DNA of 39,703 bases from an uncultured Pseudomonadota bacterium (GCA_902784345.1 CACZUD010000002.1:222183-261885); one strand, 5' to 3'. Counted from the stretch's first letter, positions 1 to 8,417 are shown. Notes: generated by a model from the letters alone, not told the origin. Numbers and translations are program-made.

Positions 1-625
1 CTGAAACGATTTCGCTGCCGTGTTTGTCTGTAAGATTGGTTTTTGCGATTTCTGTGGTTGCCAATGTGCCAAAGGTTATGATTATTCGTGGCGACAACAT
101 TTCAATCATTTTATTAACAAAAGGCAAAGATAAATCCAATTCTTCACGATTTGGACCACGACCGCCAGGTGTGCGCCAAAATAATAATGGGATAATCGAA
201 ACATTTTCGCGCGACATACCAATCGCAGATAACATTTTATCCGTTAATTCGCCGGCCTGACCTGACAATATTTTTCCAGACATATCATCGTCAGAACTTG
301 GTAAATCTGTTATAATCAGCAATCCGTTTGGTTTTGTTGCAATATTTGGCATAACTACATTTGTTGCGCCGCTACGCAGCGGATGATTAAATTCGCCGAT
401 CATACGAAGCATCGAATCGATATCTGTCGGCCGTTCAACCATAGATTTAACTGTGTCCAATGTGATAGGCGCACAAGCTGGTATAATAATAGGTTTTGAT
501 TCTGTTTTCGTGGCAAGAAGACTTTGTTGAACCGGTGTTTTTTTGATATCTGGTTTTAATGTGTTTTCTGACAATTCCCATTGAACACCAGCCATAACCA
601 AATCTTGCAACGTATAATTTTGCAT
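1..625 (-). CDS. Uracil-DNA glycosylase family 4-like protein (3' end outside window)
   Basis: About 208 codons are visible, running off the left edge, so the C-terminus is missing. The start is the ATG at 625, with AAGGA a few bases upstream. The region around residues 80-180 follows the family 4 UDG layout: an ATN-V segment, a strand plus acidic loop, SGQAGELTDKML, then FWRTPGGRGPNREEL and a strand ending in FGTLA. Family 4 enzymes excise uracil from DNA and carry a [4Fe-4S] cluster. Here the usual GEAPG active-site motif reads TDLPS, and only one Cys (in PACAP) is visible, so the cluster ligands seem lost at least in this part. It is divergent from pal. The family call is fairly safe; glycosylase activity is uncertain. 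Confidence 0.72.
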   Translation of the reverse strand, partial: MQNYTLQDLVMAGVQWELSENTLKPDIKKTPVQQSLLATKTESKPIIIPACAPITLDTVKSMVERPTDIDSMLRMIGEFNHPLRSGATNVVMPNIATKPNGLLIITDLPSSDDDMSGKILSGQAGELTDKMLSAIGMSRENVSIIPLLFWRTPGGRGPNREELDLSLPFVNKMIEMLSPRIIITFGTLATTEIAKTNLTDKHGSEIVS

Positions 626-700
626 GTTTTATTCCTTGATTTTTTAATATTCTTAATATAGAATATACACTGAGCAACAAAAACTCAAGGGAGTATTTTC

Positions 701-1109
701 ATGAAAATAGTAAATTTTGCTTTATTAGCTGGTGTTGCTGGATTGTTGGCCGCTTGCGGTGGATCCAGTGTTGTTGAACCTGAATGATCAACGCGTTTTC
801 TTTGCGTTTAATTCTGCAGAAATTTCTGACGAAGCTGAAAACAACTTGTTGGGTCAGTCTTTGTATATGAAAAACCACGAAGATACAAAAATCCAAATCG
901 CTGGTAATTGCGACGAACGTGGTTCCACAGAATACAACTTGGCTTTGGGTGCCCGTCGTGCAAACGCTGCAAAAGCAGTTTTGGTTAAAGACGGTATAGC
1001 GGCTTCTCGTATTTCCACCATTTCTTATGGTAAAGAACGTCCATTGGTCAAAGGTACTGGTGAAGCGGTTTGGAAATATAACCGTAATGCAACAACAACA
1101 GTTAAATAA
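701..1109 (+). CDS. pal: Pal, peptidoglycan-associated lipoprotein, with apparent frameshift
   Basis: The ATG at 701 follows AAGGGAG and opens a lipoprotein signal with lipobox LAAC (Cys19). This frame hits TGA at 785-787, after 28 residues. The OmpA/Pal domain continues in the +1 frame to TAA at 1107-1109: FFAFNSAEIS, then CDERGSTEYNLALGARRANA and SYGKERP. Skipping one base near 785 joins the parts as VVEPE-DQRVFFAF, which looks like a normal Pal. Pal binds peptidoglycan through this domain and works with the Tol system; the Asp and Arg of the binding loop are kept, while the usual GH before CDERG is GN. A GTG at 732 can start the second frame alone but would lack the lipobox. Sequencing error, a real mutation and recoding are all open. 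A terminator follows. Confidence 0.85.
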
Positions 1110-1124
1110 TATAACTTTTGTTAT

Positions 1125-1160
1125 TAAAAAAACACCGGCATTTGCCGGTGTTTTTTTATT
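1125..1160. terminator. Bidirectional intrinsic terminator between pal and parB
   Basis: The 8-bp stem CACCGGCA/TGCCGGTG (1133-1140 and 1143-1150) has an A tract before and a T tract after, so it can stop convergent transcripts on both strands. The same stem-loop is used after infB. Confidence 0.85.
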
Positions 1161-1165
1161 TGTTT

Positions 1166-2041
1166 TTATTTTAACAATTTATTTATCAAATCTTCCATTT
1201 GTATACGATTATCAAAAGATATAACAAATTGCCCTGCCCCGCCACGTTTTTCACGCAATTTTACATCCAGTCCCAAATGTTTAGATATTTTTGATTCCAC
1301 CTTTGAAACATATTGCGCGTCCAAAGTGTTTTTTACAAAATTACGGCTTGTTTTTGAACGCGCAGTGTTTTTTACATGTTTTTGCGTTTCTGCGACAGAT
1401 AAGTTGTTGTTTATAATATCGTGCGCCAATTGTTCTGGATTGTCAGAAACTGCGATTGTGCGTGCATGTGATGGCGATATTTTTCCTTCTTTGATTAATT
1501 CTTTGACGGATTCTGGCAACGAGTTAATGCGCATCAAATTTCGTATATAACTGGCGGATTTTCCAATTAATTTGGAAACATCTTCCAAAGAATATTGATA
1601 TTTTTCCATCAGGTTTTTGAAACCTTCTGCCTCTTCTATTGGATTCAGGTTTTCACGTTGAACATTTTCAATCAGCGCAATTTCCATCGCGTTTTTATCT
1701 GATAATGTTTTGACTAATGCCGGAATTTCGCTAAGCCCTGCCCTTTGTGCTGCGCGGTATCTGCGTTCGCCCGCAACGATTTCATAAAGATGCGGCTTGT
1801 TTTGAACTGTGCGTAAAATAATTGGTGACAATACACCTTTTTCTTTGATAGATTCTGCCAAATCATTCAGTTCTGCTTCGCTAAAAGTTTTGCGCGGTTG
1901 GTCTGGGTTTGGGCTTATTTGAACCAAAGGAATTGGTTTTACAACCACCCGTTCTGCACCGGTCAGTACAGAAATATCTGGTGCGATTCCCATTTCTTCG
2001 TTCAATTGTGCTAATGATTTTCCTAAAAATTTAGATGACAT
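1166..2041 (-). CDS. parB: ParB chromosome-partitioning protein
   Basis: This 291-residue protein has the ParB order. The N-terminal ParB/Srx CTPase fold includes GERRYRAAQR at 91-100 and ENVQRENLNPIEEA at about 125-138. A helix-turn-helix (about 152-175) follows, then a C-terminal dimerisation region. ParB binds parS, loads as a CTP-dependent clamp and is moved by ParA to segregate the origin region. It starts 3 bases after the parA stop, with its RBS (AAAAAAGGA) inside the end of parA, so the two genes are co-transcribed. Length and motifs are normal. Confidence 0.96.
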   Translation of the reverse strand: MSSKFLGKSLAQLNEEMGIAPDISVLTGAERVVVKPIPLVQISPNPDQPRKTFSEAELNDLAESIKEKGVLSPIILRTVQNKPHLYEIVAGERRYRAAQRAGLSEIPALVKTLSDKNAMEIALIENVQRENLNPIEEAEGFKNLMEKYQYSLEDVSKLIGKSASYIRNLMRINSLPESVKELIKEGKISPSHARTIAVSDNPEQLAHDIINNNLSVAETQKHVKNTARSKTSRNFVKNTLDAQYVSKVESKISKHLGLDVKLREKRGGAGQFVISFDNRIQMEDLINKLLK

Positions 2042-2044
2042 TTT

Positions 2045-2818
2045 TTACATCCTTTTTTCAAGTGCGTTAACCACTTCTGTTGCGACGCGCAGATATGCTT
2101 GTGCCCCGGTTGATTTAAAATCGTAGAACAGGGCAGGCTTGCCGTGACTTGGTGCTTCTGAAACACGAACATTACGTGGGACAACGGTTTTGAAAACTTT
2201 GTCGCCAAAAGTTGCACGAACATCGTCTTCTACGGCGCGTGTAAGTCCCAATTTCTTTTCGTACATAGTCAATACCATGCCCAAAATATCCAACTTTGGA
2301 TTCCATTTTTCTTGTATTGCCTTGATAGTCGACAGAAGATGTTGTACACCTTCCAAAGCAAAGAATTCGCATTGAAGAGGTATAATCACATAATCTGACG
2401 CGGAAAGTGCATTTATTGTTAACATACCCAAATTTGGCGGACAATCTATCAGTATATAATCATAATTATCTTTAATTGTATTTAATGCATCGCGCAATCT
2501 GTATTCGCGGTTGTCTAAATCTAACATGTCCAACTCTGCGCCAGCCAATTTAGCAGAAGCGGGCAACAAATGCATGTTTGGAACCGCTGTTGTTAATATG
2601 TTTTCTGCAGCGCTGGCCGTGCCCATTAAAACGCCGTATACGCTTTGTTTGTGGGCTGCGCGAACAAATCCGAGACCCGTTCCTGCGTTGCCTTGTGAAT
2701 CTAAATCAATCAGTAAAACGCGTTTTTTTATTGCGGCAAGTGATGCAGCGATGTTTATGGCTGTTGTTGTTTTTCCAACGCCGCCTTTCTGGTTTGCAAA
2801 AGATATGATTTTTGCCAT
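2045..2818 (-). CDS. parA: ParA chromosome-partitioning ATPase
   Basis: This 257-residue protein has a deviant Walker A, KGGVGKTTT, at residues 11-19, the switch region IDLDSQGN at about 38-45 and the IDCPPNLGMLT Walker B region. These are typical of Soj/ParA. It binds DNA non-specifically as an ATP dimer and is cleared by ParB-parS complexes. It follows rsmG and a parS-like site on the same strand and precedes parB, the common rsmG-parA-parB order often found near a replication origin. AAGGAAATTTTAAA precedes the ATG. Confidence 0.96.
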   Translation of the reverse strand: MAKIISFANQKGGVGKTTTAINIAASLAAIKKRVLLIDLDSQGNAGTGLGFVRAAHKQSVYGVLMGTASAAENILTTAVPNMHLLPASAKLAGAELDMLDLDNREYRLRDALNTIKDNYDYILIDCPPNLGMLTINALSASDYVIIPLQCEFFALEGVQHLLSTIKAIQEKWNPKLDILGMVLTMYEKKLGLTRAVEDDVRATFGDKVFKTVVPRNVRVSEAPSHGKPALFYDFKSTGAQAYLRVATEVVNALEKRM

Positions 2819-2913
2819 TTTAAAATTTCCTTTTTAACAAAAGACAGCATAAAAAAAAGAAAAAAATTAGTCAATATAAATATTAAAATTACGTAAAATC
2901 AATGCGTTATAAC

Positions 2914-2931
2914 TTATTTCATGTGAAATAA
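2914..2931. promoter_or_regulatory. parS-like centromere palindrome
   Basis: TTATTTCATGTGAAATAA has perfect 8-base arms around a TG centre. Its inner 16 bases match the widely conserved parS consensus TGTTTCACGTGAAACA at 13 positions. It sits in the gap between rsmG and parA, next to the genes whose products would use it. A further half-site, TTATTTCAC, overlaps the rsmG stop at about 2936. Binding is inferred. Confidence 0.6.
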
Positions 2932-2935
2932 ATGC

Positions 2936-3496
2936 TTATTTCACATTAAAAATGTATATAATGTATCCGTCGCCTGTTTCTGATTTGTACAGTTCATAAT
3001 CAAATTTATATTTTGTTTTTGCCTGGTCTATTTCAGATTGAATTTCCCGGCCTTTTAATAAAAAAAGCCGGCATTTTGTTTTGTGTGTATAGTCCAAAAT
3101 TTTAATCAATGGTGCAAAAGCGCGTGCAGTGAATACAAAATCCCCGGCATTTACCGGCTTTTTCGATAAAAAATTTTCAATTCTGTCGTTAATAATTGTA
3201 AGATTTGGTAAATCCAATTCTTGCTTTAGTGCAGATAAAAAATTTGTTTTTTTGCCAATCGATTCGATGCAGGTTACATTCCAACCTAAAATTGCCAGCA
3301 CGACACCCGGAAATCCGGCACCACTGCCCAAATCAATGATGTTTACGTCTTTTGGTAAAAATTTAGCCAGTTGTGCACTGTCTTTGATGTGGCGTGTTTG
3401 AATGTCGCCCAAAGTGCTTGGTGCAACAAGATTCATTTTTGTTGACCATTCTTTCAGCAGTTTTTCGTATTTAATAAATTTTTCTTCTCTTTTCAT
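2936..3496 (-). CDS. rsmG: RsmG, 16S rRNA (guanine-N7) methyltransferase
   Basis: This 186-residue protein has the SAM-binding motif DLGSGAGFPG at 55-64, an early KMNLVAPS segment (family: WN-K-NLT) and FTARAFAPL in the position of the family SRAFA segment. RsmG methylates N7 of G527 (E. coli numbering) in the 530 loop. It is a little short for the family (about 200-210). It is divergent from the TPR gene, with 25 bases between the starts. mnmG, its usual upstream neighbour, is not in the window. Confidence 0.93.
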   Translation of the reverse strand: MKREEKFIKYEKLLKEWSTKMNLVAPSTLGDIQTRHIKDSAQLAKFLPKDVNIIDLGSGAGFPGVVLAILGWNVTCIESIGKKTNFLSALKQELDLPNLTIINDRIENFLSKKPVNAGDFVFTARAFAPLIKILDYTHKTKCRLFLLKGREIQSEIDQAKTKYKFDYELYKSETGDGYIIYIFNVK

Positions 3497-3521
3497 AATA
3501 TTTATTCTAACATATTTTGTT

Positions 3522-5138
3522 ATGAAAGGTATTAAAAGTTTTTATACGGGTCCATTTTTGTTGACCGTTGTTGTTTTCTGCTCTTTGTTGCTGGGGCAAG
3601 AAATGTTTAACACGTCTTTGCACAATCAGGGGCAGGGTGGTAAAGTAGCAAGTAATGATTATGGCGCGTTTTTGGCGTCCCAGCATGCGCTTTATGTCAA
3701 TGATTTTGAAGCTGCATCAAAGATGATGGCAGAGGTAAAAACAGACAACAAAAGCATTAATAAAATTAAAAATTTGACAGATTTCTTTGGTGGTAAGATG
3801 CCACAAAATGCTGAATCTTTCAAAGATTCCAAAGATGTCGTAGAAAGATTGATTTATGATGCTTTTTTAATTCAAAAAGACGATTGGAAATCTGTTTATG
3901 CGCGTCATAACAAAGATGCGTCTGTTTTGGCTGCGCCAATCCGTATTTTTTCGGGCATAAAGACAAAAAATCCAAAAGATACCGCTAAATTCATAAATTC
4001 TATGCATGCAGATGATAACTGGAAATCTTTTGTTCGCGGTCAAATTGCAGTATTGAACAATGACATAGATACCGCCGCCAAAGAATTTGCCAAAGTGCAT
4101 CCTGATTTCATGAACGTTAACGATTATCTTTATTTGATGTCGTTTTACAAGAAAAACGGCATGTTGGAAGATATGGATATATTGCGTAATGACTTTTTGG
4201 CCAAGGTTGGCAGTATGTACATGCTGGATTATGATGAAATTCCGGATTGGTCGGTTTTTGAAGGGTATAAAAACAATCTGGTGTTCAGTTTGATTCAAAC
4301 GGTATCGCATACACAGATAATGATTTATACGGATTTATCATTGATGTTTTTGCGATTTGCCGAAGTTATATCGGACGGTGCCAATCAAGATATGATAAAT
4401 TACTATTTGGGACAATATTATTATCATAATTATGGCGATTATGAGACATGTTTTAACAAAATACCAAAGACAAGTCCTTTGTATTTGTTTGGACAATTAA
4501 GAATCGCGGAAAGAAGTAATAATATCAAAGCGATAGAAAAAATCGTTCGAAAAAATCCATTGTTTGTTCCTGGGATTCAAATTATTGGTCGCGAAAAAAT
4601 AAAAAATGGTGATAAATCAGGTGCTTTGTCTGTTGTTAACAAGGCGCTTAAACAGAAAGATTTGCCGGTTCAAGGTAAACTGTTTTTGTTAAAACAACGT
4701 GCCTATGTGTACATAATGTTTGGTGATGCAAAACGTGCGCAAAAAGATTTGGACGCCATCGAAGACATAGATTTTAAAGTGTCCCCAGATATAATGATGT
4801 TGCAAGCGCGCGTATGGGCTTTGCAGGATAAAAATATGGACAAAGCGTATAATTATGCAATGGCTTTGATAAAAATGAACACTTCTGACGTGGCGGCATG
4901 GGATTTGTTGAGTCTTATCGTCGACAAAAAAGAGGGCACAGACAATGCGCTGGAAATATTGGAACGTGTTGGGGAAATCACACCGTCATCCGCTGTGTAT
5001 GAACATCTGGGCGATTTTTACAAGAAAAAAGGTGACAAAGAACGTGCAAAAAAATCTTATATGCAGGCACTTGATTTATCTGATGATTATTTGATTGTTG
5101 TGCCGCATGTTCAAAAGAAGATAAGGAAATTAAGATGA
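3522..5138 (+). CDS. Membrane-anchored or exported TPR-repeat protein
   Basis: About 538 residues if started at the ATG at 3522. The frame is open to 3402, but that would overlap rsmG head-to-head and bury the signal sequence. The N-terminus MKGIKSFYTG is followed by a hydrophobic stretch (about 11-25), so it is a signal or anchor. The rest is helical, with recognisable TPR-type pairs near the C-terminus (AYVYIMFGDAKRAQKDL and LGDFYKKKGDKERAKKSYMQAL). It ends in an ATGA overlap with gpsA, implying translational coupling. TPRs suggest a scaffold role at the envelope; the partner is unknown. Confidence 0.8.
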   Translation: MKGIKSFYTGPFLLTVVVFCSLLLGQEMFNTSLHNQGQGGKVASNDYGAFLASQHALYVNDFEAASKMMAEVKTDNKSINKIKNLTDFFGGKMPQNAESFKDSKDVVERLIYDAFLIQKDDWKSVYARHNKDASVLAAPIRIFSGIKTKNPKDTAKFINSMHADDNWKSFVRGQIAVLNNDIDTAAKEFAKVHPDFMNVNDYLYLMSFYKKNGMLEDMDILRNDFLAKVGSMYMLDYDEIPDWSVFEGYKNNLVFSLIQTVSHTQIMIYTDLSLMFLRFAEVISDGANQDMINYYLGQYYYHNYGDYETCFNKIPKTSPLYLFGQLRIAERSNNIKAIEKIVRKNPLFVPGIQIIGREKIKNGDKSGALSVVNKALKQKDLPVQGKLFLLKQRAYVYIMFGDAKRAQKDLDAIEDIDFKVSPDIMMLQARVWALQDKNMDKAYNYAMALIKMNTSDVAAWDLLSLIVDKKEGTDNALEILERVGEITPSSAVYEHLGDFYKKKGDKERAKKSYMQALDLSDDYLIVVPHVQKKIRKLR

Positions 5139-6001
5139 TAGTTGGTGTTTTTGGTGCTGGCGCGTGGGGAACAGCGCTGGCGTATACTTGTGCGAAATCT
5201 GGTAACGAAGTTAAACATTGGGCTTTTGCGGGTATTTTTGATGGCCTTGCTGATTTAGAAAAACCAGAAAATGTATTCAGAACAGATAATATGGCTGATT
5301 TAAAAGATTGCGAATACTGGTTAATCGTAACGCCGGCAGCATTTTTTCGCGAAACTGTTCGTAAAATGCGTGCTGTTTATAATGGTCAGCCGATTTTGAT
5401 TTGTACCAAAGGTATGGAAGGCGAAACCGGTGAATTTATGTCTGAAATTTTGAATACAGAAATTCCGGAATGTAAAGATTTTGGTGTGTTATCAGGTCCA
5501 CAATTTGCACGTGAAGTTGCAACTGGTGTTCCGACTGGTTCTACAATTGCTGGAAATGAACGGGTCAGGGCAGGGGGGCATATCGCGCTTTCAGAACTTT
5601 ATTTGCAAGACAGCGATGATTTTATTGGTGCGCAACTTTGTGGGGTTGGAAAAAACGCAGATTCTTTGATTTCTGGGTATATGACTGTCAAAGGTCGTGG
5701 TGAAAACGAAAGGGCACTTGTTTTTACTCGTGCTTGGAATGAAATCGCCGAATTGGGTGTAAAAATGGGTGCAGAATGCAAAACTTTTCTGGACCTTTGT
5801 GGTGTAGGCGATTTGTTTTTGTCGGCGACATCAACGACTTCCCGTAATTTTTCAGCAGGTCAAGCAATCGCACGTGGTGAACAAATCACTGCCAATACAG
5901 TAGAAGGTATTTTTGCACTTCGTGGTTTAATACACAGGGCAGAAAAATTGGGTGTAAAAACACCTGTTTTATGTGAAATGAAAGAAAAAATGGGATTGTA
6001 A
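5135..6001 (+). CDS. gpsA: GpsA, NAD(P)-dependent glycerol-3-phosphate dehydrogenase
   Basis: GpsA reduces dihydroxyacetone phosphate to sn-glycerol 3-phosphate for phospholipids. The Rossmann motif GAGAWG is at 7-12, TKG at 91-93, LSGPQFAREVA at 119-129, the catalytic-type Lys in GKN at 173, CGVGDL at 222-227 and SRNF at 236-239. At 288 residues it is shorter than the usual 325-340. The helix after the catalytic Lys is atypical: GKNADSLISGYMTVKG where most homologues have LKNVIAIAAG. It overlaps the TPR gene by 4 bases and is followed by a terminator. Confidence 0.92.
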   Translation: MIVGVFGAGAWGTALAYTCAKSGNEVKHWAFAGIFDGLADLEKPENVFRTDNMADLKDCEYWLIVTPAAFFRETVRKMRAVYNGQPILICTKGMEGETGEFMSEILNTEIPECKDFGVLSGPQFAREVATGVPTGSTIAGNERVRAGGHIALSELYLQDSDDFIGAQLCGVGKNADSLISGYMTVKGRGENERALVFTRAWNEIAELGVKMGAECKTFLDLCGVGDLFLSATSTTSRNFSAGQAIARGEQITANTVEGIFALRGLIHRAEKLGVKTPVLCEMKEKMGL

Positions 6002-6012
6002 AAATTGTTGAA

Positions 6013-6042
6013 AAAAAAGCCCCGTAAAAACAGGGCTTTTTT
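6013..6042 (+). terminator. Intrinsic terminator after gpsA
   Basis: AGCCC/GGGCT stem (6018-6022 and 6033-6037) followed by a run of T. It ends the TPR-gpsA unit. Confidence 0.8.
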
Positions 6043-6043
6043 G

Positions 6044-6071
6044 TTGCAAATAATTATTTATATTCTATAAT
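6044..6071 (+). promoter_or_regulatory. Probable sigma-70-type promoter for pnp
   Basis: TTGCAA (6044-6049), a 16-base spacer and a perfect TATAAT (6066-6071). It lies just after the gpsA terminator and leaves a leader of about 135 bases before pnp. Confidence 0.6.
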
Positions 6072-6164
6072 TCGACCAGGTCGCGAAGAGATAATTGTTC
6101 TTTCTTGCGTTTGATAGAACAAGAGCGCAAAAACGAATAATTTTTCTTCGCAAAATTAATCAAT

Positions 6165-6188
6165 CCCCCTTCGCTAAAGCTGTGGGGG
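6165..6188 (+). promoter_or_regulatory. pnp leader hairpin
   Basis: CCCCC (6165-6169) pairs with GGGGG (6184-6188) around an inner GCT-AA-AGC. It stands 26 bases before the pnp start. In E. coli, pnp is autoregulated through an RNase III-cleaved leader hairpin, so a similar role is possible but not shown. Confidence 0.4.
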
Positions 6189-6214
6189 ACAAGCAAAAAA
6201 ATGGAGAAAATTTA

Positions 6215-8377
6215 ATGTTTGGAATATTTAAAAAAAGTGAAAAAAACGTTTTGAATAATCCGATTGCTGTTGAATTCCAATATGGTGATGAAACGGTTCG
6301 TTTGGAAACAGGTCGTTATGCAAAACAAGCAACTGGCGCAGTTATGGCAACTATGGGTCAAACAATGGTGTTGGCAACTGTGTGCGCAGAAAAAACAGCC
6401 GTAGAAGGTCAAGATTTCTTTCCTTTGACTGTTGATTATCAAGAAAAATATGCGTCCGCCGGTCGTATTCCTGGATCACGCGACAGACGTGAAGGCAAGG
6501 CAAGCGTTGCAGAAACTTTGACAGCGCGTTTGATTGATCGTCCTATTCGTCCTTTGTTCCCAGAAACTTTCAAAAACAAAGTTCAAATCATTGCGCAGGT
6601 GTTTTCTTATGACAAGAAAAACCAACCTGATATTTTGGCGATGATTGCGTCAAGCGCCGCTTTGGCAATTTCTGGTGTTCCTTTTGCTGGCCCAATTGGT
6701 GCGGCACGTGTTGGATATCGTGATGGCAAATATATCTTGAACCCATCAAAGAAAGAAGTTGAAAATTCCAAGATGGATTTGGTTGTTGCTGCAACTAAAG
6801 ACGGTGTGTTAATGGTTGAATCTGAAATCGGTGAATTGGATGAAAAGACAACTTTGGGTGCTGTGAAATTTGGTTTTGACCAACAACAAACTGTTATCAA
6901 CGCAATTAACGAATTCGTTGAAAAAGCCGGTAAAGAACGTTGGGCAACCCCAGAACACAGCGAAGAATATGTTGTTATGGAAAAAGACTTTGAACAATTT
7001 GCACCACAAATCACAGATGCTTTGTTGATTAAGGAAAAATTGGTTCGTCTTGATACTTTGGCAGAAATTCATGCAAAAGCAAAAGCGCGTATCCCAGAAT
7101 TGTTTCCAGAAACCACAACAGCAACTTCTACATTGGAATCTTGGGCAGATGAAATTGTCGAAGGTATTACTGCGCGCATTATGCGTACCAATATCTTGGA
7201 AGGCAAACCACGTATTGATGGTCGTGATACAAAAACAGTTCGTCCAATTGAAATCGAATTGGGTGTTTTGCCACGCGCACATGGTTCTGCTTTGTTCACA
7301 CGTGGTGAAACTCAGGCCCTTGTTTCTTTGACTTTGGGTGGCGGTAAAGACGCATTACCATTGGAATCTTTGGATGGTGATGATGAACGCGATTTCATCT
7401 TGAACTATAACTTCCCAGGATATTCAGTTGGTGAAGCCAAAGGTTTGAAATCCCCAGGTCGTCGTGAACTTGGTCATGGTAATTTGGCATGGCGCGCAGT
7501 TCACCCAATGGTTCCAACACGCGCACAATTCGACTATGTAATTCGTATTTGCAGCGATATTTTGGAATCTAATGGTTCTTCGTCTATGGCAACAACATGT
7601 GGCGCAACATTGGCGATGATGGACGGTGGTGTTCCAATGAAAAGACCGGTTGCAGGTATCGCGATGGGATTGATTAAAGAAGGCGATGATTACGCAATCT
7701 TGACCGATATTTTGGGCGATGAAGACCATCTTGGCGATATGGACTTTAAAGTAACTGGTACAGACCAAGGTATTACCGCATTGCAGATGGATATTAAAAT
7801 CACTTCGATTACTTTCGAAATTATGGAACATGCGTTGGCTCAGGCAAAAGATGGCCGTATGCATATCCTTGGTAAAATCGAAAAAGCAATCAAAGCACCA
7901 AGAAAGAATTTGTCTGAATATGCACCACAAGCATACACGATGAAAATCGATCCAGATAAAGTACGCGATGTTATCGGTAAAGGTGGCGCCGTGATTCAAG
8001 CATTGACACGTGAAACAAATACACAAATCGAATTGGAAGACGATGGCAGTATCAAAATCATGGCGGCTGACAAAGAAAACGCTGAAGAAGCAATTCGTCG
8101 TATCAAAGAAATCGTCGCAGAACCAGAAGTTGGCGAAATCTATGAAGGCGAAGTCAGCGGTATCAAAGATTTTGGTTTGTTCGTAAAGATTTTGAAAAAT
8201 TTTGAATCTTTGGTTCATATTTCCGAAATCACAGGTGAAAGATTGAACAAAATCGAAGATGCTAAAATCAATGTTGGTGATAAAGTTTTTGTGAAATACC
8301 TTGGTACTGATAAACGCGGTAAAACACGTTTGTCTATGGTTGGTATAGATCAAAAAACTGGTAAAGAAACCAAATAA
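6215..8377 (+). CDS. pnp: PNPase, polyribonucleotide nucleotidyltransferase
   Basis: About 720 residues from the ATG at 6215, preceded by GGAG. The frame is open upstream to 6095, but PNPase homology begins after MFGIFKKSEK. There are two RNase PH domains (the second with RPIEIELGVLPRAHGSALFTRGETQ and GDEDHLGDMDFKVTGT), a KH domain from about residue 575 (VRDVIGKGG) and an S1 domain from about 640 (GEIYEGEVSGIKDFGLFV). It degrades RNA 3' to 5' with phosphate and joins the degradosome in many bacteria. rpsO, its usual upstream neighbour, is absent. It has its own promoter, leader hairpin and terminator. Confidence 0.97.
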   Translation: MFGIFKKSEKNVLNNPIAVEFQYGDETVRLETGRYAKQATGAVMATMGQTMVLATVCAEKTAVEGQDFFPLTVDYQEKYASAGRIPGSRDRREGKASVAETLTARLIDRPIRPLFPETFKNKVQIIAQVFSYDKKNQPDILAMIASSAALAISGVPFAGPIGAARVGYRDGKYILNPSKKEVENSKMDLVVAATKDGVLMVESEIGELDEKTTLGAVKFGFDQQQTVINAINEFVEKAGKERWATPEHSEEYVVMEKDFEQFAPQITDALLIKEKLVRLDTLAEIHAKAKARIPELFPETTTATSTLESWADEIVEGITARIMRTNILEGKPRIDGRDTKTVRPIEIELGVLPRAHGSALFTRGETQALVSLTLGGGKDALPLESLDGDDERDFILNYNFPGYSVGEAKGLKSPGRRELGHGNLAWRAVHPMVPTRAQFDYVIRICSDILESNGSSSMATTCGATLAMMDGGVPMKRPVAGIAMGLIKEGDDYAILTDILGDEDHLGDMDFKVTGTDQGITALQMDIKITSITFEIMEHALAQAKDGRMHILGKIEKAIKAPRKNLSEYAPQAYTMKIDPDKVRDVIGKGGAVIQALTRETNTQIELEDDGSIKIMAADKENAEEAIRRIKEIVAEPEVGEIYEGEVSGIKDFGLFVKILKNFESLVHISEITGERLNKIEDAKINVGDKVFVKYLGTDKRGKTRLSMVGIDQKTGKETK

Positions 8378-8386
8378 ATAAGATAC

Positions 8387-8417
8387 ACACCCTGAGTGCA
8401 ACACTCGGGGTGTTTTT
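8387..8417 (+). terminator. Intrinsic terminator after pnp
   Basis: ACACCC (8387-8392) pairs with GGGTGT (8408-8413), extended by GAGTG/CACTC, then five T. The stem is 10 bases past the pnp stop and just before the ybaB RBS. Confidence 0.8.

Noticed and set aside
732-1109. Independent OmpA-domain gene starting at GTG 732
   Set aside because: It would begin inside the lipoprotein signal in the wrong frame and have no export signal; a frameshifted pal explains both parts.
1027-1224. 65-codon ORF with a KKTPAFAGVFLF stretch
   Set aside because: It overlaps the end of pal in another frame and then reads through the bidirectional terminator; that peptide is the translation of the hairpin.
3120-3165. 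CCGGCATTTACCGG hairpin resembling the terminator loop
   Set aside because: It lies inside rsmG, where it encodes residues that fit the RsmG family before the RAFA segment, and has no proper T run.
3867-4310. 147-codon antisense ORF
   Set aside because: Antisense to the TPR gene, with no RBS or domain; composition is that of a shadow frame.
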